From assembly GCA_030512335.1 (NCBI GenBank), contig JAULSU010000002.1, positions 3,782,001 to 3,846,000 of the forward strand: 64,000 nt of DNA, given 5' to 3'. Below are positions 1 to 10,208 of this stretch, piece by piece (within the stretch, counting starts at the first letter, position 1; each line of letters starts with the position of its first letter). This DNA is from Immersiella caudata (taxonomy: Eukaryota > Ascomycota > Sordariomycetes > Sordariales > Lasiosphaeriaceae). The translations under genes were made by a program, and so were the position numbers. The notes under the pieces were generated by a model. That model had not been told where the DNA came from, made no database searches, and worked only from the letters and a program-made list of their open reading frames with translations.

Positions 1-3000
1 GTATTTATTAAATATACTTCTTCCACTTCAAAGGTGTGTAAATATAAGGTTTCCCTTTATAAAAAAGGAGATCACTTAATCAGGGTCCTCCTTTTATTTC
101 TTTTAATAATTCGTTAGCTTTCTCACAGTCTGGGCAAAGTCCTTTAACTTAACAGGAGGTACCACAGTACCCGGGGAAGTCCTACCTCTTTACCTAATAA
201 TTGTCTTATTACCATTTAACACAGTATTCTTAACAGGAGTTAGTAAAGAGTTAAATACTATCGTTAACTTCCCAGTCTAGGTATTAGTTTATAAAAACCT
301 ATACCTCTTCTAGCATCCAGTTATTTAAGATTTACAGTATATATTCCAGGGTTTTATCAACTGCTAAAATAAATATTATAACTAATTTAAGGTCTTTAGC
401 GTTCTCCTGGTGGTTATAGCGACGGCTAAAGGCGTTAGCCCTTCCGTTTTCCGTTCCTTTAACGTGGTGGATCTTAAAATAAAATGGTGCTATTAACTTA
501 GCCTATCTTATTTACCGGGGACTAAGTTTCTTCGTTAGGAAATAGTGTAAGTTATTATAGTCGGATAGGACCTTAACTGGTTCCTCTGTGCCACTAAGGT
601 AAGGAGCCTATTCCGTGAAACACCAGATAATAACTATTAATTCCTCATCGTGGATAGGGTATCTTAGTGCTGGCCTATAAATCCCTTTTAAAAGGAAAGC
701 CATAGGGTGTTAGAGTCCGTCGTCACCTATTTAGCTTAACACTCCTCTATAAGCGTAGTTAGAGGCGTCGGTCTTGACTTGGAAAGGTTTTAAAAAGTCG
801 GGAAATGTTAACACTAGTGTAATAGTAAAGGCGTGTTTTAATTTATCAAACGTCTTTTAATATCGTTTAATTTATATAAATAGCTTCCCTTCACCTGTAA
901 GTTTATAAAGCGGTTTAATAACCTTAGCAAAGTGTCGTATAAACCGTTAATAGAAGTTTGTAAAGCTAATAAAGGCTTAAACTCCTGTTTATGAAATAGG
1001 TGTTGGCCAGTTTGTAACGGCCTTGACCTTTAACTTCTGCATTTTTATCCTTCCGGGTGAGATTTTAAATCCTAGGAAATCGAGTTCCTGGACGTGGAAT
1101 TAGCTTTTATTAGGGTTTACCGTTAAGTTAGCCTTTTCCAGGGTGGAGAGGACGAGATAAATATACTTACGATATTTTTTATCTTCTTTTAAGTAAATAA
1201 GGATATTATTAAAGTAAACAAATATAAACTTATCGATAAAGGGGCGGAGAACGTGGTTGATTATGCTTTAGTATATTACAGGGGTATTAATAAGCTTAAA
1301 AGGTATCACCCGATATTTATAATAGCCCAGGTGTGTTTAGAATACGGTTTTCCACTTGTCTTTTATAGCGATTTGTTTATAACTGAACGTATTTAAAGAA
1401 TTGAATAAGGAGAACTGATCTACCCTGGTGATCCTTTCTTTAAACTTATTAATTAAGGGTAATGGGTATTGATTCTTAATAATAACTTCGTTTAACAAAC
1501 GGTAATCGATTACTATACATAGTTTACCGTCCTTTTTAGGTATAAATAATACTAGGTAACCTACTAGTAACTGGGATTTTTAAATAAATCCTAGGGTAAG
1601 GTTTTCTTCGATATACTCCTAGAGGGCCTCGGCTTACTAAGGGTTAAGATAATATATTAGGAAAGATTTTAACTAAACCCCTGGCTTCAGTTTAATCTTA
1701 TAATTAAAGGGTCCGTGGTCTGGTAAGTGTAACAGCTTCTCTCTAAACACTAAATACTTCCGGTATTCCTTTAGAACCTTAGACAGGTTATCCAGAGCCT
1801 GTTATTACGGCTAGATATCTTATTATCCTACCGTCTTCCTTAGTGGTTGTCGACGTAACTGCACCTTTTAGTCATCACCAGATTTGTAACCTAAGTCGTG
1901 CGGATCGTCCGTCTTATAAAACCGTATCTACAGTGGGGATAGTTTATTAACCTCAGCGTTCTTCGGGTCGTCCTCAGCGGGTACGCTATCTGGTTTAGCA
2001 CCTATATTATACCGTTCGGTATACCTTTGTGGTATACTAGTTGGTATAATCCGGCTACTGGAGCCTGGATCCTTAGGTTTTTCCCGTCGGCTGAAACTTA
2101 ACTGGCTAACGTTCTAATCGATCACAGGGTTATACTTCTTCAGCCATGGCTTACCTAGGATTATGTCGTAGCTAAAGACTGGTAAGATGTCGAAGGTCAC
2201 TTATTATTTGTTATTATCCACCGTGATCAAAAGTGGTACCTTGTAAGTGAGCTTCCCGTTATTATAAGTGTAGAGTTCTCCTTCTCTAGAGCAAATTATC
2301 GTTTCTTACACTCGTTTTCGGTAAGGGAGTTGTTTCTTATTAACCAGCTTAGGGTTAATGATATTAGCAGCGCTGCCGCTGTCGATTATTGCTCGTGCGT
2401 GGAATGGTTTCCTAAACCCATCCGTTACGTCCATATAGACAGACCAATGGTTTTTTTCTTCTTCGAGGTGGGTTATCATGATGGTTCTGTCATTAAGAGG
2501 TCTTCCTTGGCCTAGCCGACGAGTGCCTCTTCTGCGTCTTGTAGCTTTTACCATCTAACGGTTCACTGGTTTCCGGCCCTGGCGGAGGGCCTAAATCCGT
2601 TTCCCAGGCGGATTCGGGGGTAAGCTTCATAAATTACTCGGACGTGGTACGTAAGGTGCCCGGTATCCTTCTTTAGGTTTTAATCGGCTTCTTAGGCTTC
2701 GATGGTGCACATTTGCCTGAACTCGGGGATAAGCGGCTATGCGTTGTTTCCGAAGATGTTGTTTTCGTACGTTCCTTGGTGGAACCGGTGATACTAATCA
2801 CGGGTCTTAAGGTCCTGGTGGATAGGGTAAGAAGGGCGGGGATAACGAGCTAACGTCTGTTCCTTCCTCCCCTTATCCGCGTATGCTACAGGGATGTTAT
2901 TAAACAGTATAAGGTTTGTTCCTCTTAAAAGCACCTGGTAGTAATTTTAAGATATATCCTTATAAACACAGGCCACGGATCCTCCTTTTTAGATAGTGGG

Positions 3001-3096
3001 CCAGTAATCATAATATGTCTTTATTCCCCTATAGGCAAGGAGGTCGTAAAAGTCGTGGACATAACTGATCTAAAGGATCTTCGAATGTTCTTCCTC
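1..3096 (-). mobile_element. RIP-degraded Ty3/gypsy remnant, internal part
   Basis: Read on the minus strand, this stretch aligns along its whole length with the internal region of the intact element downstream, from about the integrase zinc region of pol (window start) back into gag (about 5745 of the intact copy). The differences are overwhelmingly C-to-T or G-to-A transitions in several dinucleotide contexts, which lowers GC and scatters stops, as expected of repeat-induced point mutation or similar fungal hypermutation. No LTR of this copy lies in the window: it runs off the left edge and is cut at 3096 where the 5' LTR of the intact element begins. The pol frame is dead except for short islands. 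Confidence 0.9.
2306..2554 (-). pseudogene. pol remnant, protease segment
   Basis: This 82-codon island is the start of pol in the degraded copy and matches the first 80 or so residues of the intact pol with few changes. The aspartic protease triad D-S-G is still readable in the segment AIIDSGSAANII. The frame ends where the retroviral-type protease would continue, so it cannot yield a working enzyme. Just upstream on the same strand (2570-2610) the remnant also keeps the GGGAAAC slip site and the hairpin behind it. Confidence 0.8.
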
Positions 3097-3582
3097 TGTG
3101 ACGACCTGCGGGCCACCCTTGTGGCCGGAACGGGCCGACGTGTCCCCGCAGGCGCCACCGTATTAAACACAGTGTGGGGGAACCCCACACTGCCTGCTCT
3201 GGAAGCTCGGTGCGCTCTGTACAGAACATCTAGAGCCGACAGAGCACCTGCTCTGTCGCTCTGCCCTAAGGAGTACCGAGCAACAGAGCAGAGGTACAAG
3301 TTACATCTCCATTAGTTAGTATAGATAGCCATCATCGTACCCACGATGGTGTGAGGAACCTTCTGTTCCTCACGCAAGTATTCGCTCGTCAATTGAACTA
3401 CCTTCGATTGTGTCCTACTGCACCAACACTTGGAGTGTTGCTCTGTCTTATAGTGACATACGACCATCCTTGACCAGTGAACCCCCGTCTGTAAGGACTT
3501 GCCTCTGCACTACTCCTCTCTGCCCACCCATCCTATCTAACGACCCTGCCGACCGCCTGTCGACAGGCCAGAGGTCGTAACA
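3097..3582 (+). repeat. 5' LTR (486 bp)
   Basis: Begins TGTGACGACC and ends GGTCGTAACA, an imperfect terminal inverted repeat with the standard TG...CA ends. The first 60 bp and the last 290 bp match the 3' LTR almost exactly, but positions 3158-3291 differ strongly from the matching part of the 3' LTR. A palindrome (CAGTGTGGGG, three bases, CCCCACACTG) lies at 3170-3192 and only in this LTR. A TATA-like TATAG at about 3320 precedes the predicted RNA start. Confidence 0.93.
3351..3381 (+). promoter_or_regulatory. predicted RNA 5' end / self-primer
   Basis: ACGCAAGTAT at 3372-3381 is the exact complement of the 10 bases at 3585-3594 just after the LTR. In the Tf1/sushi group of Ty3 elements the first bases of the mRNA fold back onto the primer-binding site and prime reverse transcription; that model puts the transcript start at about 3371-3372. 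A perfect 9-bp stem (GTGAGGAAC / GTTCCTCAC, 5-nt loop) spans 3351-3373 directly before it. The complementarity is seen; the start site is inferred. Confidence 0.7.
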
Positions 3583-3584
3583 CG

Positions 3585-3594
3585 ATACTTGCGT
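3585..3594 (+). other. primer-binding site (self-priming type)
   Basis: ATACTTGCGT starts two bases after the LTR end. It does not begin with TGG as tRNA-primed sites do. It pairs with 10 of 10 bases at 3372-3381 in the LTR. Position and length fit self-priming as known for Tf1 and relatives. Confidence 0.75.
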
Positions 3595-3634
3595 CTACCC
3601 TTTAGAGACCAGTATTACAGAGCTTACAGACACC

Positions 3635-6271
3635 ATGTCCGCCGTTGGATCCTCATCGCAAAACCCCTCTAGGGGTAACAACAACGATGGGACCGACGAC
3701 GTGTCCCTTCCCTCTCCTCCTCAACCTACCAGCCCGGAGACCTCGGACAATGACGAACTCACTAGAGACGAACTCCGAACCCTGATGGGAAAGTTCGTCA
3801 ACTCCCTAGCGAGGTCTAATGCCACCGATTCAGCAATCGCTGCACGAACGATCAAAACCGGCAATCCCAAGCCCTTCACAGGGAAGGCCTCGGAACTTTC
3901 ACCATGGCTTACTCACCTGCAACTCAACTTCCGTTTGCAGAACACTTCCCGGATCGAGACCAAGATCATGTACGCAGCCTCCTGGATGGAAGGAGACCCC
4001 AGCCTATGGTTCAATGGAATCCTCAACGACTATTTCTCGTCCGTCCCCGACGAAAGGCGACCTATCACTGCCAGAATCTTCGACGCAGACGAAGGATGGG
4101 TCAACTTCGAACACGAGATCACCAGGATGTACGGAGAACGCGACGAACAAAAGCAAGCCGAAGACCGCTTGGAACGGCTGGGCCAGACTAGCTCGGCTGC
4201 AGCCTATCTTTCCGCCTTCAATCGAGACCGCTACCGAGTCAACTGGGATGAGTCTGCTCTTAAGCACCGCTTCTACAAGGGCCTCAAACCCCAAGTCAAG
4301 GACGAGCTGTGCAAGTTGGATCGCTACGCACTTGATTTCGACGACTACGCCAATGAAGCCATCAAGATCGACGCTCGCCTGTATGAACGAAAGATGGAAG
4401 ATCGAGGACGCTACCAAACGCCTAAACCACAGCCGAAGGCCAACGAAGGAAAGAAGTACCGACACCGGAGCACCGCACACGGTACCCACCCAGGACCAAT
4501 GGATATCGGCATGGTGGGAAAAAGCGGAAAGAGCGCCCAGGGCCCGAACCCTAAGCCCAAGGATAAGTCGAAAATCCAGTGTTTCAACTGCAACAAAAAC
4601 GGTCATTACGCACGGGAATGCCGCCAGGAGAAAAAGAAGGTCAGGTTCGACCCGTTACCAGAAGGAAAGACCGTTCGATCCAACAGCAAGGATGAAGTCA
4701 CTATACGAATGGTCAACTCGGGAAGCGACGACGACCCGACCACTTCCCTACCCCACTGGTCGGAAACCGATGACGAATACACCAGTGCAAGCGAAACCCA
4801 GTACGGGGATCCCCCGGAGCGACTACCCCTCTCAGGAGACACCGCCAGGGTAGTACGAGAACTCGCCGAAGGGATGGGTCAGCATTTCACCCGAGACACA
4901 CCACCCCCCAGTGAGCACATGGCGGAGGAACGGAGACTGAGGAATCGGGAACAAGGAGTGCCTATCCCTAGCTTGGAGACCCAACTAGCGACACTCGGAG
5001 CCAACATACCCAGGTCAAGTAGGGTTCCCCGGGGGGTTCAGGTTGCAGAAGACCGACCTACGGAAGGAACGCCTGCGTGGGACGAGGTACCTGAGGTGCA
5101 GGTCGACCAAGACCGACTCAGGGAACGAATCTCGGTCCCTTTAGGCCGAGGAATAATCCGAGGATCACGAAGAACGATGACCACCCCGAGACGCGACATG
5201 TTCCCCGGATGGGTCCAGAGAGCACGGGAGCACTACGTACAAAGCATGTTGTACGAAAGCCTGCCTGACGCCGAGAAGGAGCGTCAACAACACCGGGAAT
5301 GGGCCGCCTCTAACAGAAACGCGCCAGCAGGTGGCCTGGGGAGTGTCTCTCCCAGAAACTACTACCAATTTCCTAACGTACGGCAAGCCCGAGTTTCCAT
5401 GGCCAGATACCTAGGGAACCACCACACATTCTACGGACCGGAATCGCTTTACCAGAAAGCACTGACCGAGATTCGTGTAGTCAAGGAAAGCATAAACCCG
5501 GCAACCGAAACGTCCATAACGCTCACCCTCCGAGGACAATTCTGCAACGCCATGAGAAGGTTCGTCAACGAACTAGAATTCGAACAGAGGGCAGAAGGAA
5601 TCTACAACCCCCCCAGCTCCGTCTACCATTGGGGAGACTGGGAAGAGATTCCCGTGGTGAAACGAACAACGGCTGGAAGAACGCTCAGCATGCCAAGCCT
5701 CGACTTACGCACCTCCACCCTCGGGGCCCTCCGAGGAGAGGAAGAACATTCGAAGATCCTTTGGATCAGTTGTGTCCACGACTTCTGCGACCTCCCCGCC
5801 CACAGGGGAATGAAGACATACTATGATCACTGGCCCACCATCCAAGAAGGAGGATCCGTGGCCTGTGTTTATGAGGGTATGCCTCAGAGTCACTACCAGG
5901 TACTTTCAGGAGGAACAAACCTCACGCTGTTCAACAACATCCCTGTGGCATGTACGGATGAGGGAAGGAAGGAACAGACGTTGGCTCGATGTCCCCGTCC
6001 TTCCTGCCCTATCCACCAGGACCTTAAGACCCGTGATTGGCATCACCGGTTCCACCAAGGAACGTACGAAAACAGCGTCTTCGGAAACAACGCATGGCCG
6101 CTCATCCCCGAGTTCAGGCGAATGTGCGCCATCGAAGCCCAAGAAGCCGATTGGAACCTGAGGAAGGATGCCGAGCACCTCACGTACCACGTCCGAGCAA
6201 TCCATGAAGCTCACCCCCGAATCCGCCTGGGAAACGGATTCAGGCCCTCCGCCAGGGCCGGAAACCAGTGA
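3635..6271 (+). CDS. gag: Gag polyprotein with long extra C-terminal region
   Basis: 878 codons, ATG at 3635. Residues of about 70-250 have the character of a Ty3/gypsy Gag capsid (LSPWLTHLQLNF, then WVNFEHEITRMYG). A CCHC zinc knuckle, C-x2-C-x4-H-x4-C, lies at residues 316-329 (CFNCNKNGHYAREC), preceded by a basic stretch, as expected for the nucleocapsid. Fungal chromovirus Gags usually end soon after the knuckle; this one goes on for about 550 residues that I do not recognise. The tail carries Cys/His clusters (SCVHDFCDLPAH and CPRPSCPIHQ), perhaps another metal-binding fold. The reading frame ends 4 bases into the overlap with the listed pol frame, behind a frameshift signal. Gag forms the cytoplasmic particle that packages the RNA. 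Confidence 0.9.
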   Translation: MSAVGSSSQNPSRGNNNDGTDDVSLPSPPQPTSPETSDNDELTRDELRTLMGKFVNSLARSNATDSAIAARTIKTGNPKPFTGKASELSPWLTHLQLNFRLQNTSRIETKIMYAASWMEGDPSLWFNGILNDYFSSVPDERRPITARIFDADEGWVNFEHEITRMYGERDEQKQAEDRLERLGQTSSAAAYLSAFNRDRYRVNWDESALKHRFYKGLKPQVKDELCKLDRYALDFDDYANEAIKIDARLYERKMEDRGRYQTPKPQPKANEGKKYRHRSTAHGTHPGPMDIGMVGKSGKSAQGPNPKPKDKSKIQCFNCNKNGHYARECRQEKKKVRFDPLPEGKTVRSNSKDEVTIRMVNSGSDDDPTTSLPHWSETDDEYTSASETQYGDPPERLPLSGDTARVVRELAEGMGQHFTRDTPPPSEHMAEERRLRNREQGVPIPSLETQLATLGANIPRSSRVPRGVQVAEDRPTEGTPAWDEVPEVQVDQDRLRERISVPLGRGIIRGSRRTMTTPRRDMFPGWVQRAREHYVQSMLYESLPDAEKERQQHREWAASNRNAPAGGLGSVSPRNYYQFPNVRQARVSMARYLGNHHTFYGPESLYQKALTEIRVVKESINPATETSITLTLRGQFCNAMRRFVNELEFEQRAEGIYNPPSSVYHWGDWEEIPVVKRTTAGRTLSMPSLDLRTSTLGALRGEEEHSKILWISCVHDFCDLPAHRGMKTYYDHWPTIQEGGSVACVYEGMPQSHYQVLSGGTNLTLFNNIPVACTDEGRKEQTLARCPRPSCPIHQDLKTRDWHHRFHQGTYENSVFGNNAWPLIPEFRRMCAIEAQEADWNLRKDAEHLTYHVRAIHEAHPRIRLGNGFRPSARAGNQ

Positions 6272-6281
6272 ACCGCTGGTT
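6229..6281 (+). promoter_or_regulatory. -1 programmed frameshift signal
   Basis: GGGAAAC at 6229-6235 is a canonical X-XXY-YYZ heptamer and is in the right phase: Gag codons GGA-AAC are 6230-6235. Seven bases later comes a perfect hairpin, GGCCCT / AGGGCC (6243-6248 and 6254-6259, 5-nt loop), followed by AACCAG / CTGGTT (6263-6268 and 6276-6281) around the gag stop. Pol lies in the -1 frame and is open from 6208, so a slip here gives a Gag-Pol fusion. The heptamer and first hairpin are also kept in the degraded copy near 2570-2610. Confidence 0.85.
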
Positions 6282-9200
6282 GGCAAAAGCCACGAGACGA
6301 AGAAGAGGCACTCGTCGGCTAGGCCAAGGAAGACCTCTTAATGACAGAACCATCATGATGACCCACCTCGAGGAAGAAAGAAACCATTGGTCTGTCTATG
6401 TGGACGCAACGGATGGGCTTGGGAAACCATTCCGCGCACGAGCAATAATCGACAGCGGCAGCGCTGCCGATATCATTGACCCCAAGCTGGTCAACAAGAA
6501 ACAACTCCCTTACCGAAAACGAGCGCAAGAAACGACAATCCGCTCTGGAGAAGGAGAACTCTACGCTTACAATAACGGGAAGCTCACTCACGAGGCACCA
6601 CTTTTGATCACGGTGGACGGCAACGAACAACAAGTGACCTTCGACATCCTACCAGTCTTTGGCTACGACATAATCCTAGGCAAGCCATGGCTGAAGAAGT
6701 ACAACCCCGCGATCGACTGGAACGCTGGCCAGCTAAGTTTCAGCCGACGGGAAGAACCCAAGGATCCAGGCTCCAGTAGCCGGATTATACCAACCAGTAT
6801 ACCACAGGGGCATACCGAACGGTATAATATGGGTGTTAAACCGGATAGCGTACCCGCTGAGGACGACCCGAAGAACGCTGAGGTCGATGAACTATCCCCA
6901 CTGTGGATACGGTTTCATGAGACGGACGATCCGCACGACTCAGGTTACGAATCTGGTGACGACCAGAAGGTGCAGTTGCGTCGACAACCACCAAAGAAGA
7001 CGGCAGGACAACGAGATGCCCAGCCGCAACAACAGGCTCCGGATAGCCTGTCCAAGGTTCCGAAGGAATACCGGAAGTATTCAGTGTTTGGAGAGAAGCT
7101 GCTACGCTTGCCGGACCACGGACCCTTCGACCATAAGATCGAACTGAAGCCAGGGGCTCAGTTGAAATCCTTCCCAACATACCACCTCAACCCTCGGCAA
7201 GCCGAGGCCCTCCGGGAGTACATCGAAGAAAACCTTGCCCTAGGATTCATCCAGAAATCCCAGTCACCGGCAGGTTACCCAGTATTGTTCGTACCCAGAA
7301 AGGACGGCAAACTGCGCATGGTAGTCGATTACCGTTCGTTAAACGAAGTTACCATCAAGAATCGATACCCGCTGCCCCTGATTAACGAGTTTGGAGAGAG
7401 GATCGCCGGGGCAGATCGGTTCTCCTCGTTCGATTCTCCAAACGCGTTCGGTCACAAACGAATCGCCGCAGGAGACGAGTGGAAGACCGCATTCCGAACA
7501 CGCCTGGGCCACTACGAATATCGGGTGATGCCTTTCGGGCTCACCAACGCCCCCGCAACGTACCAGAGCATGATCGACCACGTTCTCCGCCCCTTTATCG
7601 ACAAGTTTGTGTTCGTCTACCTTGACGATATCCTCGTCTACTCGAAAGGAGATAAGGAACATCGCAAACATGTCCATCTCGTCCTCTCCGCCCTGGAAAA
7701 AGCCAACTTAACGGTGAACCCCAACAAGAGCCAATTCCACGTCCAGGAACTCGATTTCCTAGGATTCAGAATCTCACCCGGAAGGATAGAGATGCAGAAG
7801 TCAAAGGTCGAGGCAGTCACGAACTGGCCGACACCCACTTCACAAACAGGAGTTCAAGCCTTTATTAGCTTTGCAAACTTCTATCGACGGTTCATACGAC
7901 ACTTCGCCAAGATTGCTAAACCGCTCCACGAGCTCACGGGCGAAGGAAAACCGTTCGTATGGACAGAACGACAACAAAAGGCGTTCGACGAGTTAAAACA
8001 CGCCTTCACAACAGCACCAGTACTAGCACTCCCCGATTTCTCGAAACCTTTCAGGGTTGAGACCGACGCTTCCGATTTCGCCTGCGGCGGAGTGCTGAGC
8101 CAGATCGGAGCCGATGGACTCCGACACCCCGTGGCCTTTTTGTCAAAAGGAATCCACGGACCAGCACTAAGATACCCCATCCACGATAAAGAATTAATGG
8201 CCATCATCTGGTGTTTCACGGAATGGGCTCCTTACCTCAGTGGCACAGAGGAACCAGTCGAGGTCCTGTCCGACCATGACAACCTACGCTATTTCCTGAC
8301 GAAGAAACTCAGTCCCCGGCAAACAAGATGGGCTGAGCTAATGGCACCATTCCATTTCAAGATCCACCACGTCAAGGGAACGGAAAACGGAAGAGCTGAC
8401 GCCCTTAGCCGTCGCCACGACCACCAGGAGAACGCCAAAGACCTCGAACCAGTCACAATGTTTGTTCTAGCAGCCGATGGAACCCTGGAACATACACCAC
8501 AAGTCTCAGACGACTGGATGCCAGAAGAGGCACAGGTTTTCATGAACCAATACCCGGACTGGGAAGTCAACGATAGTATTCAACTCTTCACCAACTCCTG
8601 CCAAGAATACCGTGTTAAATGGCAACAGGACGACTATCAGGCAAAGAGGCAGGACTTCCCCGGGTACTGTGGCACCTCCTGCCAAGTCAGAGGACCTTGC
8701 CCAGACTGCGAAAAGACCAACGAACTATTGAAAGAAATAGAAGGAGGACCCCGATCGAGTGATCTCCTCTTCTACAAAGGGAAACCCTACATCCACACAC
8801 CCTCGAAGCGGAAGAAGTACATTCAACAGGTACACGGAGCAAGAGTTGGAGGACACATGGGAAGAGCAAAAACGCTTTCACAAGCACAACAAGGATACGC
8901 CTTCCCAGGAATGAAAAAACTGGTGGAAGAGGTTGTCGATAACTGCGATGTCTGCAACCGAACGAAAACACGCAGACATAAGCCTTACGGGCTTCTCGAA
9001 CCACTTCCAACCCCCCGCGCACCATGGAGTTCCATTTCGATGGACTTCATCACTGGGATCCCCGACTCTAAGGATCCAGCAACAAACGTCAGCTACGACT
9101 CCATTTGGGTAGTCGTCGACAGAATGACGAAATGGGCATATTTCTTGCCATGCTCAACACGAACGACAGCCGAACAACTTGCTTACCTCTTCGAGCGGCA

Positions 9201-10131
9201 TATCGTCTCCCAACACCTTTGGCCTGACGATATCGTTTCCGATCGAGACAAGCTGTTTGTCTCCAAGTTCTGGCAAGGATTGATGCAACGAATGGGTGTG
9301 AAGAGCAAGCTGTCAACAGCCTTTCACCCCCAGACCGACGGACAAACGGAGCGCCTGAATCAGACCCTTGAAACATACCTCCGAGCGTTTGTCAACTTCG
9401 AACAAGACAACTGGCTTGAGCTGTTGCCAACAGCACAGATAGCCTACAATACCACTATCGTCGAGTCAACCAAGATCTCCCCATTCTTCGCACTTTTCGG
9501 CCGGGAACCGGAGCTCCGCAGGGGGCCACCTACGAATGCGCCCCGAGCCGCCGTCCGAGCCGACCGACTTCAGGAGCTGCACGACCACCTGAGGGCCGAA
9601 CTCGAATTCACCCGCGAACGAATGAAGGGATACTACGATAATAAAAGAGCCGAGGGACCGACTCTCCAGGAAGGAGACCCAGTCTACCTTTTTTCGCGAA
9701 ATTTACACACCCAACGACCGAGCCGTAAACTCGACTTCAAGAAACTCGGACCGTTCCTCGTCAAAAGGAAGATCGCTACCTCCAATTACGAACTCGATCT
9801 ACCCACCTCCATGAAGGTACGGACCAAGGTTTTTCACGTTTCCCTCCTCGAGCCAGCACCAAGGAACGTCCCGCTCGAGAAGAAGATCGAAGTGCACGCC
9901 GACGAAGAAGACTTCGATGTCGAAGAAATCCTGGATTCACAATATCGCAAAGGCAAACTTCATTATCTCATCAGATGGCTAGACTACGGCCCCGAGTCGA
10001 ACTCTTGGGAGCCAGTCGACAATCTCTCCTGCCCTGAACTAATCGAGAAATTCCACCGCGAAAATCCAGATCGACCACAACCAGCAAAAAGACGCCACCC
10101 CCAGAGGACCACGGCGCGAAGGGCACTATGA
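6268..10131 (+). CDS. pol: Pol polyprotein: PR-RT-RNaseH-IN-chromodomain
   Basis: 1287 codons from 6268, no ATG at the start of the frame (GTG there; the first ATG is codon 30), so it is most likely made as a Gag-Pol fusion by slippage at 6229-6235. Domains in order: aspartic protease D-S-G at residues 62-64; reverse transcriptase with YLDD at 451-454; RNase H with first Asp at about 600 (ETDASDF); integrase HHCC zinc region at about 856-895, catalytic D926, D992 and E1028 with the D-35-E spacing; a GPF-type module (KKLGPFLVKRK); and a chromodomain at 1218-1267 with the aromatic residues of the fold (YLIRW, SWEP). RT motif A keeps its Asp but reads FDSPNAF instead of the usual LDLR-type. It copies the RNA and inserts the DNA; the chromodomain probably steers it to chromatin marks. 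Confidence 0.95.
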   Translation: MNRWLAKATRRRRGTRRLGQGRPLNDRTIMMTHLEEERNHWSVYVDATDGLGKPFRARAIIDSGSAADIIDPKLVNKKQLPYRKRAQETTIRSGEGELYAYNNGKLTHEAPLLITVDGNEQQVTFDILPVFGYDIILGKPWLKKYNPAIDWNAGQLSFSRREEPKDPGSSSRIIPTSIPQGHTERYNMGVKPDSVPAEDDPKNAEVDELSPLWIRFHETDDPHDSGYESGDDQKVQLRRQPPKKTAGQRDAQPQQQAPDSLSKVPKEYRKYSVFGEKLLRLPDHGPFDHKIELKPGAQLKSFPTYHLNPRQAEALREYIEENLALGFIQKSQSPAGYPVLFVPRKDGKLRMVVDYRSLNEVTIKNRYPLPLINEFGERIAGADRFSSFDSPNAFGHKRIAAGDEWKTAFRTRLGHYEYRVMPFGLTNAPATYQSMIDHVLRPFIDKFVFVYLDDILVYSKGDKEHRKHVHLVLSALEKANLTVNPNKSQFHVQELDFLGFRISPGRIEMQKSKVEAVTNWPTPTSQTGVQAFISFANFYRRFIRHFAKIAKPLHELTGEGKPFVWTERQQKAFDELKHAFTTAPVLALPDFSKPFRVETDASDFACGGVLSQIGADGLRHPVAFLSKGIHGPALRYPIHDKELMAIIWCFTEWAPYLSGTEEPVEVLSDHDNLRYFLTKKLSPRQTRWAELMAPFHFKIHHVKGTENGRADALSRRHDHQENAKDLEPVTMFVLAADGTLEHTPQVSDDWMPEEAQVFMNQYPDWEVNDSIQLFTNSCQEYRVKWQQDDYQAKRQDFPGYCGTSCQVRGPCPDCEKTNELLKEIEGGPRSSDLLFYKGKPYIHTPSKRKKYIQQVHGARVGGHMGRAKTLSQAQQGYAFPGMKKLVEEVVDNCDVCNRTKTRRHKPYGLLEPLPTPRAPWSSISMDFITGIPDSKDPATNVSYDSIWVVVDRMTKWAYFLPCSTRTTAEQLAYLFERHIVSQHLWPDDIVSDRDKLFVSKFWQGLMQRMGVKSKLSTAFHPQTDGQTERLNQTLETYLRAFVNFEQDNWLELLPTAQIAYNTTIVESTKISPFFALFGREPELRRGPPTNAPRAAVRADRLQELHDHLRAELEFTRERMKGYYDNKRAEGPTLQEGDPVYLFSRNLHTQRPSRKLDFKKLGPFLVKRKIATSNYELDLPTSMKVRTKVFHVSLLEPAPRNVPLEKKIEVHADEEDFDVEEILDSQYRKGKLHYLIRWLDYGPESNSWEPVDNLSCPELIEKFHRENPDRPQPAKRRHPQRTTARRAL

Positions 10132-10160
10132 TGGTATTGTTAGCCATGCAAAAAGAACCG

Positions 10161-10203
10161 CTCAACTTGCGGTTTCACCTGGCAGGAGAAACAGCAAGTT
10201 GAG
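10161..10203. other. strong hairpin after pol
   Basis: Perfect 10-bp arms CTCAACTTGC (10161-10170) and GCAAGTTGAG (10194-10203), extended inside by GTTTC/GAAAC. It sits 30 bp after the pol stop and 6 bp from the 3' end of the minus-strand tRNA-like gene. It could be an RNA element for either strand; role unknown. Confidence 0.6.
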
Positions 10204-10208
10204 GGTAG

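Noticed and set aside
3583..3600. A tRNA-primed primer-binding site
   Set aside because: The bases after the LTR do not start with TGG, while the self-complement in the LTR is exact over 10 nt.
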